Shown here: positions 1 through 9,532 of the stretch, in pieces
Layout of the letters: each line of letters begins with the position of its first letter
Numbering within the stretch: position 1 is the first letter of the stretch
From: an uncultured Pelagibacteraceae bacterium
Lineage (GTDB): Bacteria; Pseudomonadota; Alphaproteobacteria; Pelagibacterales; Pelagibacteraceae
Reading direction: 5' to 3'
Length of the DNA stretch: 64,000 nucleotides
NCBI GenBank assembly: GCA_902616245.1
Contig: CACMSB010000002.1
Coordinates: 62,001 to 126,000 of the forward strand
Position numbers and translations under genes: made by a program
Notes under the pieces: model-generated
Told to the model about the DNA's origin: nothing
Database searches by the model: none
What the model saw: the letters and a program-made list of their open reading frames with translations, nothing else

Positions 1-494
1 CTTTTTTTAATCCAACAATAAATAGTTACAGACGAATAAATGCTGCACCAACAAAATCAGGTGCCACATGGTCTCCAAGCAGTATATCATACACAGGAAA
101 TAACCGTACACATATGATAAGGGTTCCTGATCCGGGAAGATTTGAATTAAGACTTATGGATGGATCCGCAAATCCTTATTTACTTCAAGCTAGTGTAATA
201 GCTGCAGGAATAGAGGGATTAAGTAAAAGAATTAATCCTGGCAAACCTCTTTTTTGTAATATGTATGAGGATTATAAAAAATATCCAAACCTTTCTAAAT
301 TACCAAATGAACTAAAAGATTCTCTTGATAAAATTGAAAATAATAAAGAAATGAATAAAGCATTTGGAAAAGAAGTAATTAAAAGTTATGTCAAGTTAAG
401 GACTTCGGAATTAAAAGATTTTAATGATAACGAAAAATTTGATAAGTCCAAACCAATTACAAAATGGGAAAGACAGAATACTCTAGACTGTTAA
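1..494 (+). CDS. Glutamine synthetase family protein (GlnT/GmaS type), C-terminal part
   Basis: This is the C-terminal end of a glutamine synthetase-fold ligase, which joins ammonia or an alkylamine to glutamate with ATP. The frame is open from base 3 and the gene enters from the left edge, so the ATG at 114 is internal and not the start. The visible blocks NNRTHMIRVP and RFELRLMDGSANPYL (about bases 99-182) match the ATP/glutamate-binding C-terminal core of the family. After it comes a lysine-rich helical tail ending in TAA at 492-494. Whether it makes glutamine (GlnT) or gamma-glutamylmethylamide (GmaS) cannot be told from this fragment. The next gene starts 1 base after the stop, so they are probably co-transcribed. 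Confidence 0.88.
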   Translation, partial: FFNPTINSYRRINAAPTKSGATWSPSSISYTGNNRTHMIRVPDPGRFELRLMDGSANPYLLQASVIAAGIEGLSKRINPGKPLFCNMYEDYKKYPNLSKLPNELKDSLDKIENNKEMNKAFGKEVIKSYVKLRTSELKDFNDNEKFDKSKPITKWERQNTLDC

Positions 495-495
495 A

Positions 496-1629
496 GTGAA
501 AAGCTTTGATAGTTATAGAAAATGGAAATATACAAAATTTTTATCGAATAAAAATTATAGTTTTAATCGAAATTATATTTTAAATATTATTTCGTCAAAA
601 ATAATCACTGATGCTTTTAATTCTATATCTAAGTGGAAATATTATAAAAAAACACCATTATTAAAATTAGAGAAACTAAACAAAAATTTAAAACTTAATA
701 ATATTTTTTACAAAGATGAGTCGAAAAGATTTCATTTAAAATCATTTAAAGCTTTAGGTGGTGCATATGCCGTAGAAAAAATATCTAAAAAGAAAAAAAA
801 TATAATAATATCATCTGCAACAGCTGGAAATCATGGTAGATCAGTTGCTTGGGGTGCTCAAAGATTGGGTTTACAATGTAAAATTTTTGTTAGTCAATAT
901 GTAAGTGAAGAGAGAGTAAAAGAAATTGAAAAATTTGGAGCCGATGTAATTCGAGTAAAAGGTAATTACGAAAATTCATTAAACGAGTGTAAAAAATTAT
1001 CAAAAAAGAATAATTGGAATATTGTTCAGGATGTATCTACGAAGAATTATAGTTATGTTCCTTTGTTAACTATGGCTGGTTATTCAATTATGATTAAAGA
1101 AATTTCAAAACAAACTACGCATTATATTACGCATATATTCCTTCAAGCTGGCGTTGGTGGCATGGCAGCAGGTGTAGTTGCAGGAGTTGCAAAATATTTC
1201 AAGAGAGTTCCTAAAATAATAATAGTTGAACCAGATGGAGCTGATTGTGTACTTCAAAGCATAAAAAGCAAAAGTTTAAAAAAAATTAAAATAAAAAAAG
1301 AAAGTATAATGGGTGGTATGTCATGCAATGAAATGTCTCTCATTCCTTGGCATGTATTAAAAAAGGCTAGTGATTGTTGTGTCACTGTAAATGACTCAAA
1401 AGTTCCTAAAACGGTTGCAATGCTTAAAGACAAGAAACTCAGTAAAAGATCAATAATAGGTGGTGAATGTGCTACACCAGGAATTATCAGTCTTATTAGT
1501 CTCTGTAATAATCCTAAAACAAAGAAATTAATAAATCTTAACGAAAAATCTAATGTTTTAGTTATTGGATGCGAAGGTAATGCAGATGTAAAACTTTACA
1601 AACAATTGCTATCTAAAGGCAGAAAGTAA
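496..1629 (+). CDS. Diaminopropionate ammonia-lyase-like PLP enzyme
   Basis: A 377-residue fold-type II PLP enzyme that starts with GTG at 496. The SFKALGGAYAV motif holds the likely PLP lysine (K85). The motif ATAGNHGRSVAWGAQ and the later block WNIVQDVS are characteristic of 2,3-diaminopropionate ammonia-lyase (diaminopropionate to pyruvate plus ammonia), rather than of threonine dehydratase. A glycine-rich phosphate-binding loop, QAGVGGMAAG, is also present. The length fits the family. It follows a glutamine synthetase by one base, so ammonia released here could be reassimilated by the neighbour (inference). Another beta-replacing or eliminating activity on a related amino acid cannot be excluded. 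Confidence 0.8.
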   Translation: MKSFDSYRKWKYTKFLSNKNYSFNRNYILNIISSKIITDAFNSISKWKYYKKTPLLKLEKLNKNLKLNNIFYKDESKRFHLKSFKALGGAYAVEKISKKKKNIIISSATAGNHGRSVAWGAQRLGLQCKIFVSQYVSEERVKEIEKFGADVIRVKGNYENSLNECKKLSKKNNWNIVQDVSTKNYSYVPLLTMAGYSIMIKEISKQTTHYITHIFLQAGVGGMAAGVVAGVAKYFKRVPKIIIVEPDGADCVLQSIKSKSLKKIKIKKESIMGGMSCNEMSLIPWHVLKKASDCCVTVNDSKVPKTVAMLKDKKLSKRSIIGGECATPGIISLISLCNNPKTKKLINLNEKSNVLVIGCEGNADVKLYKQLLSKGRK

Positions 1630-1634
1630 ATTAT

Positions 1635-3053
1635 ATGTCAAAAAAAGCTGTTGTTTGGATAAGAGACGATTTTAGAATAAAAAATAATTCTGCGTTATCT
1701 TATGCAACAAATAATTACGATACTGTCACGGCATTGTATATTTATAACAAGAAAAATTTTGATGATGTTAGAGAAGCACAAAAATGGTGGATAAGTAAAT
1801 CATTAATAAATTTTAAAGATGAATTAATTAAATATAATATTGAATTAGAGTTAGTATTTTCTGATGAGATAACTTTTTTTAGTAAAATCAAAGACAAACA
1901 TAAAATTTCTATTTTTTGGAATAAAATATATGAGCCATCTCAATTAAAGTTAGATGATGAGCTCATTAAAATTTTTGAAAAAAACAAAATACTCTCAAAA
2001 CGCTTTAAAGGAAATGTTCTTAATGAATATAAAAATGTTACAAAAGATAATGGAAGCCCTTATAAAGTTTATAGTCCATTTTGGAGAGTTGGACAACAAA
2101 TTTACTTAGATAGTATCCCAAGCAAATCATTAAACGTAAAAAGAGCTAAGAGCAAAATAAAATTATTCAAAAATAGTAATGTTCCAGATCAAATTTTACC
2201 AAAGAAAAATTGGTATAAAAAATTTGAAAAATATTGGTATCCATCTGAAAAACAATCTGAAAAATATTTAAATGAGTTTGTTGAAAATAGAATGTTGAAA
2301 TATGGAGTTGATAGAGATTATCCAGCTATAAATGGTTCGTCAAAACTTTCGCCATTCATTAGAAACGGACAAATACACGTAAGTAATATTTGGGACAAAT
2401 GTTATAAATATAAATCAAAAAATATTAGTGTTAAAAAGTATCTAAATGAATTAGGCTGGAGAGAATTTTCACATAGTTTAATTAATTATTTCCCTGAAAT
2501 GCTAAAAGGTAATTTAAGAAAAGAATTTGACAAATTTCCATGGGATAAAAATGCAAAAAATTTGAAAGCTTGGAAAAATGGTATGACTGGATACCCAATT
2601 GTTGATGCTGGGATGAGACAACTTTATGAAACAGGTTGGATGCATAATAGAATTAGAATGGTAGTTGGTTCTTTTCTTGTAAAACATTTAAGAATTAATT
2701 GGAAAGAGGGTGAAAAACATTTTAGAAATTGTTTGTTAGATTTTAACGAAGCAAACAATGTTGCACAATGGCAATGGGTTGCTGGCTGTGGTGCAGATGC
2801 AGCCCCTTATTTTAGAATTTTTAATCCTATATTGCAGGGTGAAAAATTTGATAAACAAGGTCTGTATGTAAAAAAATGGGTACCTGAATTAGAGAGAGTT
2901 CCAAATAAATTTATTCATAAACCATGGGAAATGGAAACTAAATATCAAGAAGCTATAAAAACTAAAATTGGTTCTGATTACCCTTCCCCAATAGTCGTGC
3001 ATGAAGAAGCTAGAAACGCAGCTCTAAAAGCATTTCAAACATTAAAAAATTAA
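1635..3053 (+). CDS. phrB: Deoxyribodipyrimidine photo-lyase
   Basis: A 472-residue DNA photolyase that repairs UV-induced cyclobutane pyrimidine dimers using blue light, FAD and an antenna chromophore. The N-terminal alpha/beta domain begins AVVWIRDDFRIKNNSAL, typical of the family. The C-terminal FAD domain contains LGWREFSHSL, GYPIVDAGMRQL, GWMHNRIRMVVGSFL and the block around NNVAQWQWVAG, all hallmark cofactor and DNA-binding segments of class I photolyases and related cryptochromes. Full length. It starts 5 bases after the lyase gene and ends against the convergent yjbQ gene. Light repair makes sense for a surface-ocean cell (inference). Confidence 0.95.
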   Translation: MSKKAVVWIRDDFRIKNNSALSYATNNYDTVTALYIYNKKNFDDVREAQKWWISKSLINFKDELIKYNIELELVFSDEITFFSKIKDKHKISIFWNKIYEPSQLKLDDELIKIFEKNKILSKRFKGNVLNEYKNVTKDNGSPYKVYSPFWRVGQQIYLDSIPSKSLNVKRAKSKIKLFKNSNVPDQILPKKNWYKKFEKYWYPSEKQSEKYLNEFVENRMLKYGVDRDYPAINGSSKLSPFIRNGQIHVSNIWDKCYKYKSKNISVKKYLNELGWREFSHSLINYFPEMLKGNLRKEFDKFPWDKNAKNLKAWKNGMTGYPIVDAGMRQLYETGWMHNRIRMVVGSFLVKHLRINWKEGEKHFRNCLLDFNEANNVAQWQWVAGCGADAAPYFRIFNPILQGEKFDKQGLYVKKWVPELERVPNKFIHKPWEMETKYQEAIKTKIGSDYPSPIVVHEEARNAALKAFQTLKN

Positions 3054-3473
3054 TTAATCTCCAATAAAATGATGAATAATAAGCCTTTTCGTAGAAGCTA
3101 ACCTATGTTCAAAAAGGTAAATTCCTTGCCAAGTTCCTAACAAAAGTTGTTTGTTTTTTATACTGAGGGATATTTGATTGTTAGTTAAAGCTGACTTTAT
3201 ATGAGCTGGCATATCGTCCCTACCTTCTATTGTATGAATATATAATTTATTATCCATTGGAGCAATTTTATCAAAATAATTAATTAAATCTGATTGAACA
3301 TCAGGATCAGCATTTTCTTGGACTATTAAAGATGCACTAGTGTGCTGTATGCTTAAATTTAAAATACCATTATTAAAATTATTTTTATTTATCCAGTCTA
3401 TCGTTTGATTGGTAAATTCATATAATTTTTGACCATTTGTTTTAAGTTCAAGATTAAAAAATTCTTGTCTCAT
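3054..3473 (-). CDS. yjbQ: YjbQ family protein (UPF0047, thiamine-phosphate synthase-like fold)
   Basis: A 139-residue single-domain protein of the YjbQ/UPF0047 family. Visible family motifs are GILNLSIQHTSASLIVQENADP, the central DDMPAHIKSAL, and the C-terminal GTWQGIYLFEHR; their His, Asp and Glu residues cluster in a putative metal or phosphate site. Members can weakly replace thiamine-phosphate synthase in E. coli, but the true role is unsettled. The ATG overlaps the end of zapE by 4 bases, so the two are translationally coupled. Full length. Confidence 0.9.
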   Translation of the reverse strand: MRQEFFNLELKTNGQKLYEFTNQTIDWINKNNFNNGILNLSIQHTSASLIVQENADPDVQSDLINYFDKIAPMDNKLYIHTIEGRDDMPAHIKSALTNNQISLSIKNKQLLLGTWQGIYLFEHRLASTKRLIIHHFIGD

Positions 3474-4525
3474 AAATGCTTTTTAGATGTTAATTCATAT
3501 AATCGGCTAATGGTTCGTTTAAATGGTTTTTCCAATAATCTTGATGATGTGAGTTTGTCAATATTTTGTTCTGCACTAATAGCCATAGGTATATTTTGAT
3601 CATACACGATATCTAAAAAAGTAATAAATCTTTGTTGTTGATTTGAATTTAAATCATTAAATGCTGGTACATTTTCCATAACTATAAAAAAACAATTTTT
3701 TACTATTTTAATATAATCTTCTGATCCTAAATTTTTATCACATATTTCTTTAAAAGTTAATCGAACAATACCATCATAAAAATTTTTTAAAATAAATTTT
3801 CTTCCTTTAATGTTTAAAATCTTTTCTTTTAAAGCCTTATCTTTAGTCATCACTCTAAATAATTTGTTTATTTTAAAATTGTTTTCTTGATTTAAAGGTG
3901 AGTAATATCTTTGAGTTTTATTACCTTTGGACTTTCTATAATCATCATCTATATTTAATTGATATTCAAATGATTGCTTTTGCATTATTTTTATAAAAGG
4001 TTTGAATTGATCTCTTTGCAACCCATCTTTGTACAAATTTTCTATTTTTATATTAGAAGTTACAATAATTTTTAAATCTTCTTTAAATATTTCGTCAAAT
4101 AATTTTCCAAGTATCATTGCATCTACTATATTTGTAACTTGAAACTCGTCAAAATATATTAATTTTGCTTTCGATTTTAATTTTTTAACAAATTTACTTA
4201 ATTTATTTTCATCATTTTTATCTTTGGATTGATGTACAAAGTCGTGAAAGCTAAGCATAAACTCATTGAAGTGAAGTTTTAATTTTTTACCATCAACTAT
4301 GTTGAAAAAAAAATCTAATATCATGGTTTTGCCGACACCAACATCTCCATAAAGATAAAAGCCTTTTTTACAATTTTTTTTTGATAAAATTTTTGAGATA
4401 AATGATTTGTAGTTTAATTTATAATATTCTTCTAATTTTTTTATGAGTTTTATCTGGTGAGAATTAACATCTAAATTTTTTTTTTTGCAGTAAAGTTTAA
4501 ACTCTTTAACAAAACTTTTTTGCAT
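3470..4525 (-). CDS. zapE: ZapE/AFG1-family ATPase
   Basis: A 351-residue AAA-type ATPase of the AFG1/ZapE family, associated in E. coli with the division ring and in mitochondria with protein quality control. The Walker A motif GDVGVGKT lies at residues 60-67, a Walker B-like LIYFDEFQVTNIVDAM follows, and the C-terminal part has FDIVYDQNIPMAIS and SRLYEL, as in other members. The length is normal. The stop overlaps the yjbQ start by 4 bases, and the ATG at 4525 shares a base with the stop of the cupin gene upstream. Confidence 0.92.
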   Translation of the reverse strand: MQKSFVKEFKLYCKKKNLDVNSHQIKLIKKLEEYYKLNYKSFISKILSKKNCKKGFYLYGDVGVGKTMILDFFFNIVDGKKLKLHFNEFMLSFHDFVHQSKDKNDENKLSKFVKKLKSKAKLIYFDEFQVTNIVDAMILGKLFDEIFKEDLKIIVTSNIKIENLYKDGLQRDQFKPFIKIMQKQSFEYQLNIDDDYRKSKGNKTQRYYSPLNQENNFKINKLFRVMTKDKALKEKILNIKGRKFILKNFYDGIVRLTFKEICDKNLGSEDYIKIVKNCFFIVMENVPAFNDLNSNQQQRFITFLDIVYDQNIPMAISAEQNIDKLTSSRLLEKPFKRTISRLYELTSKKHL

Positions 4526-4956
4526 TAATTCTTTTTTGAATTAAAATCGATACCATATTCTGATCTTGGTCCTTTTCTTAATCCAAAAGGTCCAGAGATA
4601 AAGATTGTCATTGGCCTTGTTCCTGGCTCAAGGTCTACTCTATGATATGCATTGGCTGATCTAAATCCAATATATCCAGGTTTTCTCCAGAACTTGCCTT
4701 TTTTTGTAGTTTCCCAATAACCGCCTCTCAAAATTATTGTAATATAAGGGAATAGATGATTATGAACTCCATCCCCATGATCATCATCCAACATTTCATG
4801 AATTAATATATTAAATGGAAACCATTTTGGTCTATTCCTAAATAATAAATAATATCTATTCATCCATGGTTTAGCTTCATTAAATTTTGGGTGAGACGGC
4901 CCCCTATCTAAAACTACCTTTTTTCTTCCGATTTTTTCTAAAAATTTTAATAACAT
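4525..4956 (-). CDS. Cupin-fold protein of unknown function
   Basis: A 143-residue protein with one predicted cupin barrel. The block HNHLFPYITIILRGGYWE, with histidines and an aromatic-rich strand, followed by KPGYIGFRSANAYHRVDLEPG, resembles the two cupin metal-binding motifs; the upstream DDDHGDG may supply further ligands. Cysteine-dioxygenase-like and mannose-isomerase-like cupins share this layout, but I cannot assign a substrate. It does not look like the DMSP lyase DddK, whose motif order differs. It abuts bamB (TAA/ATG sharing one base) and zapE, so it belongs to the same minus-strand transcript. Confidence 0.7.
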   Translation of the reverse strand: MLLKFLEKIGRKKVVLDRGPSHPKFNEAKPWMNRYYLLFRNRPKWFPFNILIHEMLDDDHGDGVHNHLFPYITIILRGGYWETTKKGKFWRKPGYIGFRSANAYHRVDLEPGTRPMTIFISGPFGLRKGPRSEYGIDFNSKKN

Positions 4957-6224
4957 TAATTTGATCTTATAATTCCATTATTTTTAATTAAAAAAATATT
5001 AGCATTATTAATAAATGGCCTCGATATTTTTTCATTATTAAATTTAATTACTTTCTCTGTTTCAGAATTAGTTAAATTAATAATCAAAATTCGTCCATTA
5101 TCGGTAGACAAATAAATTTTATTTTTAGCAATAACAAAACCTACTGGTGTGATTTTTTCTCTTTTTTTAAATGTTGAGAAAACATCAGTGATCCTGATTA
5201 TATTTCCAGTCTCAGTATCAATTACAAATAAATATCCCTCCTCAGAAATATTAAAAATATAATTTTCAGAAATCGTAGGCTTTAAACTGGAATTTACAGT
5301 TTGTTTCCATTTTAATATGCCAGTTCTTGTATCAATTGAGAATAGCTCATTTTTGTTATTTGAAAAATATATTGTTTCATTATTTAATATCATTTCTGAA
5401 TTTTTTAGACTAAATGCATTTAAGAATATTTCGTTGCTCTGAGTAGGTGTTTGCCAAACCAAACTCCCATCATTAATATTTAATGCCGTAAGATCACCTA
5501 AATTATTAAGTGAATAAGCAATGTCATCTTTAATAATTACAGATAATTTTTTTTGAGATTTAATGAATGTGTTTTCTGTTTTAAAATTCCATATTTCATT
5601 TCCATCTACTATTGAGAAGCATCTAATTACATTATCAAAATCAACAGTAACAAATTTATCATTTTTTATAGCAATATTTGAATTAAATGGAGATAGACTG
5701 TCCTTCTTCCAGTTTAGTTCCCCATTGTCTAAATTTAATGAAAAAATATTTGAAAGAGTATCAGCGGCAATAATTTTATTATCTATATAATTAAAATATA
5801 ATATTGGATTAAGTTTTCTCTCTTTCTTTGTATAATGATCTACTTTCCACAAAGTTTCAAAATTTTCATTAATTCTGAATATTGTGCCTTTGTTATCAAA
5901 ATAAATAAGATCATTATTTTTGATAAATAAAATATCTGTATCGATTGAATTAAACTGTTTAATCTTTGAAAATTTAAATATTTTCTTTTTTTCAAATGTT
6001 GGCTCAAAGTTTATATTTCCATTATTATTTGTATTATTATTTATAAAACTATTATCTTTAACAAATTTAGATAGATTTATTTTTATATTGGGATTTAATT
6101 GTTGTTGAATTGGTTTAATTTCTTCAAATAAAATTTTAGAATTAGTATTTTCTACAGATTTATCACTTTGACCACAACTTGATAATAAAATTAAAAAGAC
6201 GAAATATAATACTATCCTACTCAC
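4956..6224 (-). CDS. bamB: BamB-like outer-membrane assembly lipoprotein (PQQ repeats)
   Basis: A 422-residue lipoprotein. The N terminus has a signal peptide ending in a lipobox LLSSC, with Cys17 as the lipidated residue. The rest is a beta-propeller of PQQ-like repeats, visible as recurring units such as NGELNWKKDS, DGNEIWNFKT, DGSLVWQT and TGILKWKQTV. BamB helps deliver beta-barrel proteins to the BAM complex; a large autotransporter client is encoded at 60470-63868. As in many alphaproteobacteria, it is preceded by a TPR/single-pass membrane gene, here overlapping by 8 bases. The usual neighbour der is absent from this spot. Confidence 0.85.
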   Translation of the reverse strand: MSRIVLYFVFLILLSSCGQSDKSVENTNSKILFEEIKPIQQQLNPNIKINLSKFVKDNSFINNNTNNNGNINFEPTFEKKKIFKFSKIKQFNSIDTDILFIKNNDLIYFDNKGTIFRINENFETLWKVDHYTKKERKLNPILYFNYIDNKIIAADTLSNIFSLNLDNGELNWKKDSLSPFNSNIAIKNDKFVTVDFDNVIRCFSIVDGNEIWNFKTENTFIKSQKKLSVIIKDDIAYSLNNLGDLTALNINDGSLVWQTPTQSNEIFLNAFSLKNSEMILNNETIYFSNNKNELFSIDTRTGILKWKQTVNSSLKPTISENYIFNISEEGYLFVIDTETGNIIRITDVFSTFKKREKITPVGFVIAKNKIYLSTDNGRILIINLTNSETEKVIKFNNEKISRPFINNANIFLIKNNGIIRSN

Positions 6225-6861
6225 TGAAACTAGATCTTAGCCTTTTTTGAGCTTTGGTTTTTATTTTAGAGTTATTATTTTCAAGACTAACTATTTGCTC
6301 AAAAAATTCTTTTGATTTTTGCATTTGATTTTTTGATAAATAATATTCCGCCATAATATAAAGACTATGTGGTTTCCATATACTATCTGATTTAATTAAA
6401 GGATTAAAAATAGCTAACAATTGATTTTCATCTGAAAAATCTGAATTATATAGGCCTTTTTTAAAGATAGTTAGTTCTTTAAACTTTTTATCCAAACCAA
6501 TATCATTAATTAAAATATCAAAATAATTGTTAATTTCATCTTTTGAATTTATCAAATCGTTATCTAGCAAAAAATAAAATGCTAGAGGAGAATATGTTTT
6601 GTCTTTAGCATTAATCACCTCTTTAAGATCTGGGATCACATTATATTTATTATCAGCTTCATATCTTATTACAGCTAAGTCGTATTTATCTGCTAATTTT
6701 TCTCTTTTGCTAGATTGATATTCTTCAAAAGAAAAATAACCAATTAAAGCTAAAATAATTATTACTAATATCAAAATTAAAGAATTTTTGTTATTTATGA
6801 AAAAGTTTTTAATTTTTTCATTACGTGTTTGGGTATTTATGATTTCAATATCTTCATCCAT
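6217..6861 (-). CDS. TPR-like membrane protein (YfgM-type), upstream of bamB
   Basis: A 214-residue protein with a charged cytoplasmic N terminus, one membrane span at about residues 27-48 (NSLILILVIIILALIGYFSF) and a periplasmic helical domain whose C terminus (LYIMAEYYLSKNQMQKSKEFFEQIV) looks like a tetratricopeptide repeat. This matches the YfgM-like family found beside bamB, linked to periplasmic chaperone hand-over at the Sec translocon. Its ATG overlaps the acnA stop by one base and its end overlaps bamB by 8 bases, so the three genes are probably co-transcribed. Confidence 0.75.
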   Translation of the reverse strand: MDEDIEIINTQTRNEKIKNFFINNKNSLILILVIIILALIGYFSFEEYQSSKREKLADKYDLAVIRYEADNKYNVIPDLKEVINAKDKTYSPLAFYFLLDNDLINSKDEINNYFDILINDIGLDKKFKELTIFKKGLYNSDFSDENQLLAIFNPLIKSDSIWKPHSLYIMAEYYLSKNQMQKSKEFFEQIVSLENNNSKIKTKAQKRLRSSFSE

Positions 6862-9530
6862 TAAATCATGTTCCTAAGTACATATTGTAAAATTCCACCA
6901 TTTTTGTAATACTCTAATTCGTTCTTAGTATCTATTCTACTTAACATTTTAATTCTCTTGATGTCTCCAGAGACATATTTAATTTCAACATCAACTTCAT
7001 CTCTAGGATCTATACCTTTTTCTAGGTCAATAATAGAAAATAGTTCTGAGCCATTTAATTTTAGATTAGTTCTATTTATTCCATCTTTAAACTGTAATGG
7101 CAGTATACCCATTCCTATAAGATTTGATCTATGAATTCTCTCAAAACTTTCTGCAAAAACAGCTTTTACACCTAAAAGTTTAGTTCCTTTGGCGGCCCAA
7201 TCTCTTGATGAACCAGTTCCATACTCTTTACCACCAATTACAACTAAATCGGTACCTCTTTTTTTATATTCAACAACCGCATCATAAACTGGCATTACTT
7301 TTTCCTCAGGGTACAACTTTGTAAAACCACCTTCAGTACCAGGTGCCATTTCATTTCTAATTCTTATATTAGCAAAAGTCCCTCTCATCATAACCTCATG
7401 ATTGCCTCTTCTTGCTCCATAGGAATTATAGTCTTTAGGAAGAATTTGATGTTTCATAAAATATTCTCCAGTCGGACTATCTTTTTGAATTGATCCAGCA
7501 GGTGAAATATGATCAGTGGTAATACTATCACCTAATATTAATAATGGTCTTGCATCCTTAATTTCTTTAAATCCTTCCGGTTTATCTGGAAGATTGTCGA
7601 AAAATGGAGGTTTTTTTACATATGTTGAATTATCTTCCCAATTATAAATATTGGTTTCATCTGTTTTAATTTTTTGCCATTGTTCTGGTCCTTGGGAAAC
7701 ATTTGAGTATCTTTTTATAAACATTTCTGCATTTAATGAATTTCTCAATGTTTCTTCTATTTCTTTGTTAGATGGCCATATATCTTTTAAAAAAACATCT
7801 TTACCATCTTTATCTTTACCTAACGGATCCTTATACAAATCAAATCTCATAGTTCCTGCTATTGCATAAGCAACAACTAATGGCGGAGACGCTAAATAGT
7901 TTGCTTTTATTAGAGGTGAAATTCTTCCTTCAAAGTTTCTGTTTCCAGATAAAACAGAAACAGCATAAATATTATTATTTTTTATGGAATCTGATATATT
8001 GTCAGCTAATGGACCTGAATTACCAATACAAGTAGTGCATCCATAACCAACTAAATTAAATCCTAACTTATCTAAATAAATATTTAGCCCAGCTTTTTCT
8101 AGATAGTCTGTAACTACTTGAGATCCAGGTGCTAAAGATGTTTTCACCCAGGGCTTAGTCATTAAACCTTTTTCAATTGCATTTTTTGCAAGTAAACCCG
8201 CTCCAATTAGTACACTCGGATTAGAAGTATTAGTGCAAGAAGTGATTGCAGCAATTAAAACATCACCATCAGTTATTTTAAATTCTTCTTTTTCAACATT
8301 ATAAATATTTGGTTCTTCTTTTTTAGTAACTTCTGAAAACACTTTTTTAAAATTTGATGATGCATTAGTTAGTAAAACTTTATCTTGGGGACGTTTTGGT
8401 CCTGAAATAGTCGGCACTATAGTTGACATATCTAAAGATAGAGTGTCTGTAAATTCTACATCTAAACTTGCCCAAAGTCCTTGTTCTTGAGCATACTGTT
8501 TTACAATTTCAACATTTTGATCATGTCTTCCTGAGAATTTTAAATATTTTAAAGTCTCGTCATCTATTGGGAAAAAACCACAAGTTGCACCATACTCAGG
8601 TGCCATATTTGCTATGGTAGCCCTATCTGCTAAAGTCAGATTTTTTAGTCCTTCACCATAGAATTCGACAAACTTTCCCACAACTCCTTTATCTCTCAAC
8701 ATTTTAACTACAGTTAAAACAAGATCAGTTGCTGTAGTACCTTCTGGCATTTTTGATTTCATTTCAAACCCAATAACTTCAGGTATTAACATCGAAATAG
8801 GTTGACCTAACATTCCAGCTTCAGCTTCAATTCCACCTACACCCCAGCCTAAAACCGATAGACCATTTACCATAGTTGTATGACTATCTGTTCCGACTAA
8901 AGTATCGGGGAATATATATTCTTCACCTTTGTATTTTTCATTCCAGACAACTTTTGAAAGGTATTCCAAATTGACTTGATGACATATTCCAGTTCCCGGT
9001 GGAACTATTCTAAAATTATTGAATGCTTGTTGCCCCCATTTAAGAAAAGAATATCTTTCAGCATTCCGATTAAATTCAATATCAACATTTTCTTTTAATG
9101 AATTTTTATTTGCAAATTTATCTACTTGTACAGAGTGATCAATTACCAAATCAACTGATGATAATGGATTGATAGTGCTTGGATCTTTATTTTTTTCTTT
9201 TACAGCCTCTCTCATTGCGGCTAAATCTGCAACTGCAGGAATTCCAGTGTAGTCTTGAAGTAAAACTCTCGCAGGCCTATATGCAATTTCTGTATTAGAA
9301 CTTTTAGATTTTAACCAATCTTTAATAGCTTCAATTTGATTTTTATTAACCGTTATATCGTCTTCAAATCTTAACAAATTCTCAAGTAAGACCTTCAATG
9401 ATTTTGGAAGCTTTGATATACCTGCTAAACCATTTTTCTCAGCTTCTTTCAGTGAGTAAAAATTATAACTTTTGCCGTTAACTGAAATTTTAGTTAACGA
9501 ATTGAACGAGTTTTTGTCTCCTGGTTTCAT
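6861..9530 (-). CDS. acnA: Aconitate hydratase A
   Basis: An 889-residue aconitase that interconverts citrate and isocitrate in the TCA cycle. The iron-sulfur cluster cysteines are visible in AITSCTNTSNPSV and in GYGCTTCIGNSGPL. Other family blocks are VGTDSHTTMVNGL, SYGARRGNHEVM and KEYGTGSSRDWAAKG. I chose the ATG at 9530, giving MKPGDKNSF, rather than a further-upstream start at 9593, because the extra 21 residues are unlike the family and would overlap the LysE gene. It starts 2 bases after the LysE-family gene. Full length for AcnA/IRP-type aconitases. Confidence 0.96.
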   Translation of the reverse strand: MKPGDKNSFNSLTKISVNGKSYNFYSLKEAEKNGLAGISKLPKSLKVLLENLLRFEDDITVNKNQIEAIKDWLKSKSSNTEIAYRPARVLLQDYTGIPAVADLAAMREAVKEKNKDPSTINPLSSVDLVIDHSVQVDKFANKNSLKENVDIEFNRNAERYSFLKWGQQAFNNFRIVPPGTGICHQVNLEYLSKVVWNEKYKGEEYIFPDTLVGTDSHTTMVNGLSVLGWGVGGIEAEAGMLGQPISMLIPEVIGFEMKSKMPEGTTATDLVLTVVKMLRDKGVVGKFVEFYGEGLKNLTLADRATIANMAPEYGATCGFFPIDDETLKYLKFSGRHDQNVEIVKQYAQEQGLWASLDVEFTDTLSLDMSTIVPTISGPKRPQDKVLLTNASSNFKKVFSEVTKKEEPNIYNVEKEEFKITDGDVLIAAITSCTNTSNPSVLIGAGLLAKNAIEKGLMTKPWVKTSLAPGSQVVTDYLEKAGLNIYLDKLGFNLVGYGCTTCIGNSGPLADNISDSIKNNNIYAVSVLSGNRNFEGRISPLIKANYLASPPLVVAYAIAGTMRFDLYKDPLGKDKDGKDVFLKDIWPSNKEIEETLRNSLNAEMFIKRYSNVSQGPEQWQKIKTDETNIYNWEDNSTYVKKPPFFDNLPDKPEGFKEIKDARPLLILGDSITTDHISPAGSIQKDSPTGEYFMKHQILPKDYNSYGARRGNHEVMMRGTFANIRIRNEMAPGTEGGFTKLYPEEKVMPVYDAVVEYKKRGTDLVVIGGKEYGTGSSRDWAAKGTKLLGVKAVFAESFERIHRSNLIGMGILPLQFKDGINRTNLKLNGSELFSIIDLEKGIDPRDEVDVEIKYVSGDIKRIKMLSRIDTKNELEYYKNGGILQYVLRNMI

Positions 9531-9532
9531 AT

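Noticed and set aside
4525..4956. Small cupin as the SAR11 DMSP lyase DddK.
   Set aside because: Size is close, but the motif order and the residues around the histidines do not resemble DddK as I remember it, and the context is housekeeping.
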